Shown piece by piece: positions 41,948-49,247 of a stretch of 64,000 nt of DNA (its first letter is position 1; every line of letters begins with the position of its first letter). The stretch comes from Catenulispora sp. EB89 (GTDB lineage Bacteria > Actinomycetota > Actinomycetes > Streptomycetales > Catenulisporaceae): NCBI RefSeq assembly GCF_041261445.1, contig NZ_JBGCCU010000020.1:62001-126000 (forward strand), written 5' to 3'. Below the pieces are notes generated by a model. The model saw nothing but the letters and a program-made list of their open reading frames with translations. It had not been told where the DNA came from and did not search any database. The position numbers and the translations under genes are program-made.

Positions 41948-42970
41948 ATGCCCACGTCCACCCACGGGACCCGGGGAACCCACGGGACCCGCACGACCCG
42001 CCGCCTGGCCGTCCTGGCCCTCGCGGTCGCCACGGCCGGCACCGTGCTGCTGCCGGCCACCAGCGGAGCGGCCTCGACGAGCGCCAAGGCGACGAGCGTC
42101 AAGGCGACGAGCGCCGAGCCCGCGAGCGTCCCAGGCGCCCCGACCGTCCACGCCAACCCGCACCCGGGCTACGCGCGCACGGTCACCGGCAAGCTGGTCA
42201 AGGTCGACACCACCCGGCACACCACGCCGGTCCACCCCACGGTGGCGACCCACCCCCAGCTCGACTACATGGGTTCCACGATCCCGGCCCACGAGCCGGT
42301 CGCACGACCCGCCCTGAAGCCGTTCTCGGCGGCCTCCGTCCCGCAGCTGCCGGGCATCGACGTCAGTGCCTACCAGGGCAACCTGAACTGGGCCGGTATC
42401 GCGCCGAACATCGACTTCTCCTACACGAAGGCGACCGAGGGCACGTACTACACCAACCAGGACTTCTACAACCAGTACGTCGGCCCCTACGACCAGGGCC
42501 TGATCCGGGGCGCGTACCACTTCGCGAACCCCAGCGACTCCAGCGGCGCCACCCAGGCGGACTACTTCGTCAACAACGGCGGCGGCTGGTCCTCCGACGG
42601 CCTCACCCTGCCCGGGGCGCTCGACATCGAGTACAACCCCTACGGCTCGGAGTGCTACGGCCTGTCCGGGAGCCAGATGTCCAGCTGGATCTGGGACTTC
42701 GTGAACGAGTACGCGTCGCGCACCGGCGTCTACCCGGTCATCTACTCCACCACCGACTGGTGGAACACCTGCACCAGCGACGACACCAACTTCGCGAACT
42801 ACACCCCGCTGTGGATCGCGAACTACGTCGCCTCCGGTGGCGGGACGCTTCCTCCGGGCTGGGGCTGGTACACGTTCTGGCAGTACGCGGACTCCGGTTC
42901 GCAGCCCGGTGACCAGGACGTGTTCAACGGTCCGTACAGCCAGCTGCAGGTTCTGGCCAGGAACGGCTGA
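41948..42970 (+). CDS. Secreted GH25 lysozyme with an N-terminal extension
   Basis: The 340-residue precursor has a signal peptide (TTRRLAVLALAVATAG, cleavage near TSGAAS), a roughly 80-residue Ala/Thr/His-rich linker with a repeated SAKATSVKATS motif, then a GH25 domain with GIDVSAYQG, TKATEGTYYTN, GLIRGAYHFA and GALDIEYNP. The catalytic domain closely parallels the upstream gene. The linker could bind or span the cell wall. A strong terminator follows at 43041. Confidence 0.93.
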   Translation: MPTSTHGTRGTHGTRTTRRLAVLALAVATAGTVLLPATSGAASTSAKATSVKATSAEPASVPGAPTVHANPHPGYARTVTGKLVKVDTTRHTTPVHPTVATHPQLDYMGSTIPAHEPVARPALKPFSAASVPQLPGIDVSAYQGNLNWAGIAPNIDFSYTKATEGTYYTNQDFYNQYVGPYDQGLIRGAYHFANPSDSSGATQADYFVNNGGGWSSDGLTLPGALDIEYNPYGSECYGLSGSQMSSWIWDFVNEYASRTGVYPVIYSTTDWWNTCTSDDTNFANYTPLWIANYVASGGGTLPPGWGWYTFWQYADSGSQPGDQDVFNGPYSQLQVLARNG

Positions 42971-43040
42971 GACGGCTTATACGGCTGAGAGCCCTTAGCG
43001 CGGCTGCACTACCTGCACTGCACGTATAGCACGTAAAAGG

Positions 43041-43077
43041 AGAGTCCCCGCCTCTGTTCCTCGGAGGCGGGGACTCT
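43041..43077 (+). terminator. Strong hairpin terminator after the lysozyme pair
   Basis: AGAGTCCCCGCCTC (43041-43054) and its exact complement (43064-43077) form a 14-bp stem with a 9-base loop. Confidence 0.85.
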
Positions 43078-43139
43078 CATCGCCCCCTATTTCCGCTCGC
43101 TACTCTGTTCTCTTCTGCGATCACAATCAGGGGAGAGAG

Positions 43140-44030
43140 ATGAGCCGGGTTCAGCTGTCGGGCGCTGAAGCCATGGAGTTGCTGCAACGGGGCGAGGACG
43201 CCACCGACGTCCAGGACTGGACAGTGGTCGCGGCCTGCTACGAGGAGTTCCTCGCCGCCTTTCCGGACACCCCGATCAGCGCCGAGCTCTGGTTCGACGC
43301 CGCGCTGGCCAACAAGTTCCTGCGGAACTGGCCCAAGGCCTACGAGCTGGGCCGGCAGGCGGCGCTGCGGGCCGGCGAGCCGGCCGGGAACCCGGCGTGG
43401 TGGAACCTGGGGATCGCCGCCACCATGGTCGGCGACTGGGGCACGGCGCGCGAGGCGTGGACCAACTACGGGGTGCACCTCGCGCCCGGCGAGGGCGAGA
43501 TCGCGGACGGGTTCGGCTCGGCCCTGGTCCGCCTGGACCCGGACGGCGACGCCGAGGTGGTGTGGGTCCGCCGCATCTGCCCCACGCGCGCCCGCGTGCT
43601 GTCGGTGCCGTACGGGGCGCGCCGCTTCGGCGAGATCGTCGTGCACGACGGCGCCCCGACCGGCGAGCGCCGGGTCGAGGACCACGCGTTCCCGGTCTTC
43701 GACGAGCTGGCGCTGTGGCAGGCCTCGCCGACCGCGACGTGGCGCGCGCAGGTGACGGCGCCGGAGCCACGGGACATGGCGGCGCTCGCCGACGCGTTCG
43801 ATGAGCGCGGGCTGGCGATGGAGCCGGTGGACAGCCTGACGTTCCACTGCACGTGCTGCAGCCACGGCTCGATCGCGGTGCCGGGGGCGGCCGGGGCGGC
43901 CGCGGCGCTCGCCGGGGCCCGGGACGTGCTGCTGGCGGCGCCGGACGAGGAGACGGCGACGGAGATCCTGACGGCCTGGGCGGTCGGTGCTCCGGGGCGG
44001 GCTTGGCATGCGGTTCATGCCAAGGCGTGA
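43140..44030 (+). CDS. TPR-like hypothetical protein
   Basis: This 296-residue cytosolic protein begins with tetratricopeptide-like helices (about 10-110: AACYEEFLAAFPDTP, ELWFDAALANKFLRNWPKAYELG, PAWWNLGIAATMVGDWGTAREAW). A beta-rich domain of unknown type follows (RVLSVPYGARRFGEIVVHDG), then a C-terminal region with the CTCCSHG Cys cluster (about 239-245). GGGGAGAG precedes the ATG. No functional neighbour is evident, and the Cys cluster could bind metal. Confidence 0.75.
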   Translation: MSRVQLSGAEAMELLQRGEDATDVQDWTVVAACYEEFLAAFPDTPISAELWFDAALANKFLRNWPKAYELGRQAALRAGEPAGNPAWWNLGIAATMVGDWGTAREAWTNYGVHLAPGEGEIADGFGSALVRLDPDGDAEVVWVRRICPTRARVLSVPYGARRFGEIVVHDGAPTGERRVEDHAFPVFDELALWQASPTATWRAQVTAPEPRDMAALADAFDERGLAMEPVDSLTFHCTCCSHGSIAVPGAAGAAAALAGARDVLLAAPDEETATEILTAWAVGAPGRAWHAVHAKA

Positions 44031-44357
44031 ATGATGCGGCGTAAATCTCAAGCAAGGTATGAGGAATCGCGTCTACCGCAGAATTCGTAGTCGAGCTACG
44101 CAGTGGTGCGAACTGCGGCGTCCGCGCTGGTGGGGAGCACTGGCGGAGAACCGGGGCAAGCCGTCCTCGATCATCAGAAGACATGCCGATACCCCGCAGA
44201 AACTACGTCTTTTGTCACCCCTGAGCCTGCCTTCCGAGCCCAGGTCGGACTGGGATAAGCTCCAGCGCTGTCGAGGAGCAGTAATACCCTGACATCCCCC
44301 CACATCCCCCAGTGATCCGGCCTTGAGGCCTCGGGGCCGGCACAGAGAAGAGCCACC
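44031..44357. other. Intergenic region without a supported gene
   Basis: This 327-bp gap precedes the LAxTG gene. A 77-codon open frame (44059-44292) has no recognisable protein character. GGGATAAG near 44252 could be a -10-like element. Nothing else is clear. Confidence 0.4.
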
Positions 44358-45371
44358 ATGACCTCTAGCCGAATAGGCCGCGGTGCGATCGTCACGCTCG
44401 GCGCCGCCGCGTCGATGGCGTGGGCGGCGGGTGCCGCGAACGCGTGCGACAACACGCCGCCGAAGCCCACGACACCGAACACGCACGACCACCACAGCCA
44501 CGACAAGAAGCCCGCGTCCGCGACGCCGGCCACGGTGTGCGCCGTCGGCGACGACGACGTCCAGTACGCCGAGGTCGGCCCGGACGGCAAGAGCGTCGTC
44601 GGCGGGTGGCACAACGCCATGACCGACAGGTTCAAGGGCAACTCGCCGGAGCCGGTCTACGGCTACCAGGTGCGCCTGAACCCGGCGGTCGGCGACGACT
44701 GCACCGGCACCGTCGACGTCTCGCTGGCGTCGTACGACACCGCCGGGCCCACCTGGGACTCCTCGGGCGGGGCGCAGCACTTCGTCGGCTACAGCCACGT
44801 GACGCTGGGCAAGCAGGCTCCGAACAGCCCGAGCCAGACGCTCACGGTGAAGCTGCCCGGGACGCCCGGTTCCAAGACCTGCTTCGGCCAGATCGACCTC
44901 TACTTCGGTACCACCGTCTACGACGGCGGCTCCGGCCCGGGCCACGGCCCGCTGCCGAACCGCGACGCGAAGCCCTCGGTCATCGCGCCGACGACGGAAG
45001 AGCTCATCACCGCCTGGAACGGCCCGGACGCCGGCGGCTGCGTCGTGACCCCGCCGGTCACCACCACCACGACCCCGTCGAGCCCGGTGACCCCGCCCAA
45101 GACCACCACCACCCCGCCGACCACCAGCCCCAGCACGCACCCCTCGACGCCGGCCTCCTCGACGCCCCCGGCCGCGCCGAAGCCCCCGACGAGCACCAGC
45201 ACCACGCCGACCACCCCGGCGACCACGACCACCCCCGGCACCCCGACTCTGGCGCACACCGGCGCCAACGTCGGCGAGGTCAGCCTGGTCGCCCTGGCGT
45301 TCTTCGGCGCCGGCGGGACGGCGATGTTCGCTTCGCGCAAGGCCAAGGCCGCCGGCGCGCGCAAGCACTGA
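44358..45371 (+). CDS. Cell-wall-anchored protein with an LAxTG sortase signal
   Basis: The 337-residue protein has a signal peptide (IVTLGAAASMAWAAGAANA), a His-rich early segment, an unrecognised globular domain (about 60-230), a Thr/Pro/Ser-rich wall-spanning linker, and a C-terminal sorting signal LAHTG (about 298-302) followed by a hydrophobic helix and a basic tail. LAxTG is the target of class E sortases in streptomycetes, so the protein should be covalently attached to peptidoglycan. No sortase gene lies in the window. A hairpin with TTTT follows at 45472. Confidence 0.87.
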   Translation: MTSSRIGRGAIVTLGAAASMAWAAGAANACDNTPPKPTTPNTHDHHSHDKKPASATPATVCAVGDDDVQYAEVGPDGKSVVGGWHNAMTDRFKGNSPEPVYGYQVRLNPAVGDDCTGTVDVSLASYDTAGPTWDSSGGAQHFVGYSHVTLGKQAPNSPSQTLTVKLPGTPGSKTCFGQIDLYFGTTVYDGGSGPGHGPLPNRDAKPSVIAPTTEELITAWNGPDAGGCVVTPPVTTTTTPSSPVTPPKTTTTPPTTSPSTHPSTPASSTPPAAPKPPTSTSTTPTTPATTTTPGTPTLAHTGANVGEVSLVALAFFGAGGTAMFASRKAKAAGARKH

Positions 45372-45471
45372 GGCTTGGGAACGTACTGATGCGCGCGCCG
45401 GCCCGAGGCGTACGCACCAGGCGCTGAGCGCGGGCCGGCCCGAGGCCCGCGCGAGCGATGAGATATGTCGG

Positions 45472-45504
45472 AACCGCCGACACGGTCACGACCGGTCGGC
45501 GGTT
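45472..45504 (+). terminator. Rho-independent terminator
   Basis: AACCGCCGAC (45472-45481) and GTCGGCGGTT (45495-45504) form a 10-bp stem whose 3' arm runs on into TT, giving TTTT. It serves the LAxTG gene and possibly the convergent beta-helix gene. Confidence 0.8.
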
Positions 45505-45619
45505 TTCGCTGTGTCACCAGAGCGTCGCGGGGCTCGGTGCGGTGGCGGCGCGACCCGAACCCGAACACTCGCGCCGCCCGGCGTCCGGCGTCCACCGCCA
45601 GGCGCCCACCGCCGCGACC

Positions 45620-46696
45620 TCACGACAGCAGCACCGGCGCCGCCTTGCCGTCGGCCCACTTGTTCCCCGACCACACGTTCCCGGGCCCGTTCGGGTTCCA
45701 CTCCGTGACGTAGCTGTAGCCGTCCTTGAACTTCGTCGCGAAGACGTTGTCCTTCACCACGATTTCGCTGGTCGCGGCGGTCTGGCCGCCGGCGTAGATG
45801 GCCCAGCCGGCGGTGGCCATGTAGTTGTCCTCGACCGTCACCCGCGAGGGGGTGCCGCCGTCGGCCTCGAAGAGGCTGAGCGCGCTGTTCGTGGTGGTGG
45901 TGTCGATCAGGGCGTTGTGCTTCACCAGCAGGGAGGTACCGGGGTCCGGGGAGCCGTCGACGCGGATCATGTCGATCTCGCCGTCGGCGGCGACGAACCA
46001 GTAGGGGTCGTGGATGTAGTTGTCCTCGATGTCGCCCTGGCTGGTGTAAACACCCTTCTTGCTCATCCCGTGGATGTTGCACCGCAACACCGTCACCATT
46101 CCGCCGTCATTCATCACCGCCTGCCGCAGTTCGGTGTCGGAGCGCCCGCCGATCTCGCTGTCCTCCACCGTCAGCCCGGTATACCCGACCCACTGCAGAA
46201 TCCCCCACTGGTCGATATCCGAACTCTGCGGCGCGGAGATCCGCACGTTGCGAATAACGACGTTGTCAGCCTCCACCCGGATATCGCCGACCAAGTCGAT
46301 GTTCTCGATCACGGCACCGTTCTGGTTGACCAGGATCTCGCCCTTCTTAGGTGTGAGATGCGACCCGGGCCTGACCCCGGTGCTCGCGGCGTCGGGCCAG
46401 CCGGCCGCCGACGCCGTCTGGGCCGATGACGAGGACGACGAGGACGACGGCGAAGGCGACGCCGAGGAGGAATGCGAAGCCGAGTGCGAAGGTGAGGAGC
46501 TAGAGGACGAGGAGGGCGAGGACGCGGATGATGAAGAAGAAACCGCACGTCCAGAAGCGCTCGGCGACGCAGTCGTAGCGATCGTCGGTGATTGATCGCC
46601 GGCGCCGTTCACCGCCGCGGAATGAGAACTACATCCCGCGGCCATACAGAAAACCACGATCATCGCGGCAATACCGGGCAATTGAGTCCGAGACAC
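45620..46696 (-). CDS. Lipoprotein with a right-handed parallel beta-helix
   Basis: The 358-residue protein starts at a GTG. Its lipobox MAAGCSS gives Cys22 for lipid attachment. A Ser-rich disordered linker (about 45-95) leads to a beta-helix domain with repeated NxxI/VxN rungs (GAVIENIDLVG, NVVIRNVRIS, GLTVEDSEIGG, GDIEDNYIHD, VTVEDNYMAT, IVVKDNVFAT). Such folds bind or cleave polysaccharide. No catalytic residues can be picked with certainty, so this may be a pectate-lyase-like enzyme or a binding protein on the cell surface. Confidence 0.87.
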   Translation of the reverse strand: MSRTQLPGIAAMIVVFCMAAGCSSHSAAVNGAGDQSPTIATTASPSASGRAVSSSSSASSPSSSSSSSPSHSASHSSSASPSPSSSSSSSSAQTASAAGWPDAASTGVRPGSHLTPKKGEILVNQNGAVIENIDLVGDIRVEADNVVIRNVRISAPQSSDIDQWGILQWVGYTGLTVEDSEIGGRSDTELRQAVMNDGGMVTVLRCNIHGMSKKGVYTSQGDIEDNYIHDPYWFVAADGEIDMIRVDGSPDPGTSLLVKHNALIDTTTTNSALSLFEADGGTPSRVTVEDNYMATAGWAIYAGGQTAATSEIVVKDNVFATKFKDGYSYVTEWNPNGPGNVWSGNKWADGKAAPVLLS

Positions 46697-46744
46697 CGGC
46701 CGACCGTACCACCGCCGGACAGCGCATATAGTCAGAATCCTGTT

Positions 46745-47356
46745 CTATCCCAAAGCTTTACTCGCAATCCCCTCCGCGAGCAGCCCGAACAGCGTTCCCC
46801 AGTTACCCGGCGCACGCTCCGCAGCCTCAGCCAGATGAAAGCTCGCGACAGCGAACTCGGCGGGCCGAGCCCGCGCCCCCTGTTTCCCGACCGCCTCAAG
46901 GCAGCGGTCAAGAAACTCCGAGTCGTCGTCATCGAACCCGAGCCCGTCGTAGGCCCGCTGCACGTCCGGCGCCTCCGCGAACCAGGTGTCCCATTCGGTG
47001 ACCGCACCCAGAAGGTAGAGCAGGTGGGTATCGGGCTCCGGCAGACCACCGCGCAAGTCCTCCGAGGAGAACGTCCGATCCGCGTCGTCCCCCGCCAGGG
47101 ACGACTCCTCGGCCCCGCCGGCGACCAGTTCCTCCCAATACGCCACGTCGTGCTTGCCAGTGGTCTGCCGCATGTACTCGCTCGCGAACACCGCCATCGC
47201 CGCCGGATCGTCGATCAGCGGCGAGACCACGAGGTCGCTCTTGTAGTCGAACCCGAAGTAGTAGCGACGGCCGTCCAGAGTGAGCGATTCGATGCCCCCG
47301 ACGTGGCCGATCCGATCCGGTAGCGGGGCGAGGTGCACGGGAAGGTCATATGGCAT
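46745..47356 (-). CDS. Unrecognised acidic cytosolic protein
   Basis: I do not recognise this 203-residue acidic protein. It contains GIESLTLDGRRYYFGFDYKSDLVV near the N-terminus and FDDDDSEFLDRCLEAV near residue 135. No signal or membrane segment is visible. The strand-then-acidic-helix layout recalls small immunity-type proteins, but there is no adjacent toxin. The start at ATG 47356 is the only good one. It is upstream of, and on the same strand as, the beta-helix lipoprotein, 48 bp apart, which could indicate cotranscription. Confidence 0.6.
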   Translation of the reverse strand: MPYDLPVHLAPLPDRIGHVGGIESLTLDGRRYYFGFDYKSDLVVSPLIDDPAAMAVFASEYMRQTTGKHDVAYWEELVAGGAEESSLAGDDADRTFSSEDLRGGLPEPDTHLLYLLGAVTEWDTWFAEAPDVQRAYDGLGFDDDDSEFLDRCLEAVGKQGARARPAEFAVASFHLAEAAERAPGNWGTLFGLLAEGIASKALG

Positions 47357-47440
47357 AGCGGGACGGTACCGAACTCAACCGGGCAACGCTGCGGGCAATT
47401 GCGCACCCTCGGCTGAGCCGAATCAGAGCCGTGAGACGAA

Positions 47441-47473
47441 GCGGGGCCGACCCCGTCACGGTGCCGGCCCCGC
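47441..47473. terminator. GC hairpin downstream of the siderophore-interacting protein gene
   Basis: GCGGGGCCG (47441-47449) pairs exactly with CGGCCCCGC (47465-47473). It ends the 47505 gene on the minus strand. Confidence 0.65.
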
Positions 47474-47504
47474 CGTTGAACCACACAGCTGTCACCAAGC
47501 GCTG

Positions 47505-48257
47505 TCAGACAGCCGCTTCCTCACGCTCGGAGAGCTCCCGCTTCCACTGCCGGAAGCCCTCCTCGGTACGCCCGGGACGCCAGTAGCCGGAGATCGAGGC
47601 CCAGTCGGCCGGGACCCCGCGCTCCTTGCGGACGTAGGGCCGCAGGTCGTGCATGACCGACTGCGCCTCGCCGTGGATGAAGACGTGCACCGGGCCGTCG
47701 AGCCACGGCTCGGCGCGCACGGCCTTCGCCAGCGCCTCCCCCGGCGTGCCGCCGTCGTTGTGGACCCAGGTCAGCTCCACGCCGCCCGGACGGACGATGT
47801 CGAGCTCGTCGGCGGGGCCAGCGACTTCGACGAACACCCGGCCGACCGCGGTGGCCGGCAGCGCGGCGCACGCCGCGGAGATCGCCGGGAGCGCCGAGGC
47901 GTCGCCGGCCAGCAGGTGCCAGTCGGCGTCGGCGCGCGGGGCGTAGGCGCCGCCGGGGCCGAACAGGCCGATGGCGTCGCCGGGCTGGGCCGCGGCGGCC
48001 CAGGGGCCGGCCACGCCCTCGTCGCCGTGGTAGACGAAGTCGATGGCGATCGTCTCGGCGGCGGCGTCGACGGCGCGCACGGTGTAGGTGCGCGTGACCT
48101 CGCCGTCCGGGGCCGGGAACAGCAGCTTGACGTAGGAGTCGGTGAACTCGCTGGGCTGGAAGGTCGCGAAACCCGGGCCGCCCAGATGGACCCGGATCAT
48201 GTGGTCGTTCAGCCGCTCGGTGCGGCGCACGACGAAGTCGTGGCGGGTGCGGGCCAA
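47505..48257 (-). CDS. Siderophore-interacting protein (ferric-siderophore reductase)
   Basis: This 250-residue flavin reductase of the ViuB/YqjH type releases iron from siderophores in the cytoplasm. Visible features are an FAD-binding barrel (MIRVHLGGPG, TRTYTVRAVDA), the AGDASALPAISA segment (about 137-148), and the C-terminal SISGYWRPGRTEEGFRQWK typical of the family. It starts at a TTG (48257) seven bases after GGAGG. An iron box at 48274-48287 lies immediately upstream, so it should be repressed by IdeR/DmdR when iron is plentiful. No siderophore genes are adjacent. Confidence 0.93.
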   Translation of the reverse strand: MARTRHDFVVRRTERLNDHMIRVHLGGPGFATFQPSEFTDSYVKLLFPAPDGEVTRTYTVRAVDAAAETIAIDFVYHGDEGVAGPWAAAAQPGDAIGLFGPGGAYAPRADADWHLLAGDASALPAISAACAALPATAVGRVFVEVAGPADELDIVRPGGVELTWVHNDGGTPGEALAKAVRAEPWLDGPVHVFIHGEAQSVMHDLRPYVRKERGVPADWASISGYWRPGRTEEGFRQWKRELSEREEAAV

Positions 48258-48273
48258 GGGGACACCTCCGGAG

Positions 48274-48287
48274 TTAGGCTTACCTAA
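48274..48287 (-). promoter_or_regulatory. Iron box (IdeR/DmdR operator)
   Basis: TTAGGCTTACCTAA is a near-perfect palindrome and matches the core of the actinobacterial iron box (TTAGGTTAGSCTAACCTAA). It lies 17 bp upstream of the siderophore-interacting protein start. Confidence 0.8.
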
Positions 48288-48360
48288 GTCACTAGCTTAC
48301 GGCCTGGAGACCGGCGAAGGTCACCACGGTTTCGGCAACCGGCAGATTGCGTCCGGCCGG

Positions 48361-48837
48361 CTACGACTCGTAGTCGTGCAGGCGCGAGATCGCGCCCTCG
48401 TCGAACTCCCAGAGCTCCTGGGACTCCCCTTCGCTCAAGAGCTCCCGCACCGCGCGGTAGTCGACCTCACCGGGGATGTCGACCGCGATCAGACTCTGGA
48501 ACCCGGTGTCGTGGACCCGCGCCCCGAGACCTTCGAGGTCGCGCCGCAGGCCCGGCTCGGCCTCCCGGCCGGCCGCCGGAAAAAAGACCACCCGCACCGT
48601 CGAATGGCCGCCCGACTTGACCACCGAGTCGACCCACACCTGCTCCGGTTCGGACGACTCCTGAAGCTCAACGCTGACAACGTCCCCGATCGCCAACCGC
48701 ACAGCGAACGTCGGCGGGGACAGGAGCTGGTAGCAGTCATCCCGCAGGGGTCTGGCCTCCAACGCCTCGAAGGCGACCGGCGGCCATCCGTCCTCGACGT
48801 CGAGCCGGACATGGACCTTAGACGTAGCCTCTTCCAT
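48361..48837 (-). CDS. DUF4265-like protein
   Basis: This 158-residue cytosolic protein resembles DUF4265: an N-terminal strand (KVHVRLDVEDGWPPVAFEAL), a two-strand middle (FAVRLAIGDVVSVEL), then ferredoxin-like elements (STVRVVFFPA, LEGLGARVHDTG, LIAVDIPGEVDYRAVRELL) and an acidic tail. No catalytic residues are seen. Function unknown. Members are small orphan proteins, and an immunity-like role has not been shown. Confidence 0.7.
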   Translation of the reverse strand: MEEATSKVHVRLDVEDGWPPVAFEALEARPLRDDCYQLLSPPTFAVRLAIGDVVSVELQESSEPEQVWVDSVVKSGGHSTVRVVFFPAAGREAEPGLRRDLEGLGARVHDTGFQSLIAVDIPGEVDYRAVRELLSEGESQELWEFDEGAISRLHDYES

Positions 48838-49247
48838 AAGCGAGATACCTTAACCCGCGGGCGCCGGGCCATGCTGGGTCGCGCCGGCCATGCCCTCGTT
48901 GCGAGGTACTCCGACCGTCCCGGGCGGTGCCGTCCTGGTCGCCGCACAGCGTTAACCGCACAAAGCCTCGACCTCATAACCTCAACGCGCGCGATCACGG
49001 CGTCAACCCATGAGCGACTAAAGCGCATATCCAGGTCAGTGCGGAAAAACCGAGGACATCACCGATTTCGGGGTATAGACACAACCTTTACCTTGAGCCA
49101 CACTCATCTTCACAGTCTGATCAGACTGCTGACAACAGGTCGTCCTGACCACAGGACATCCTGACCTCTGCTAGGGCACAGCGCAGCGTGGCGCCGTGTC
49201 CGCGGCGCCACGGCATGGCAGCCACCGCCATCCCAAGGGAGCCGCAC
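48838..49247. promoter_or_regulatory. Upstream region of the sedolisin gene with two palindromes
   Basis: This 410-bp divergent gap has no supported gene. CAGTCTGATCAGACTG (49113-49128) is a perfect 16-bp palindrome. GTCCTG-ACCA-CAGGAC (49142-49157) is a second inverted repeat. TATAGA near 49074 could be a -10 box. Together they suggest a regulated promoter for the protease. Confidence 0.5.

Noticed and set aside
44059-44292. 77-codon open frame before the LAxTG gene
   Set aside because: No ribosome binding site, no recognisable protein character and atypical composition.
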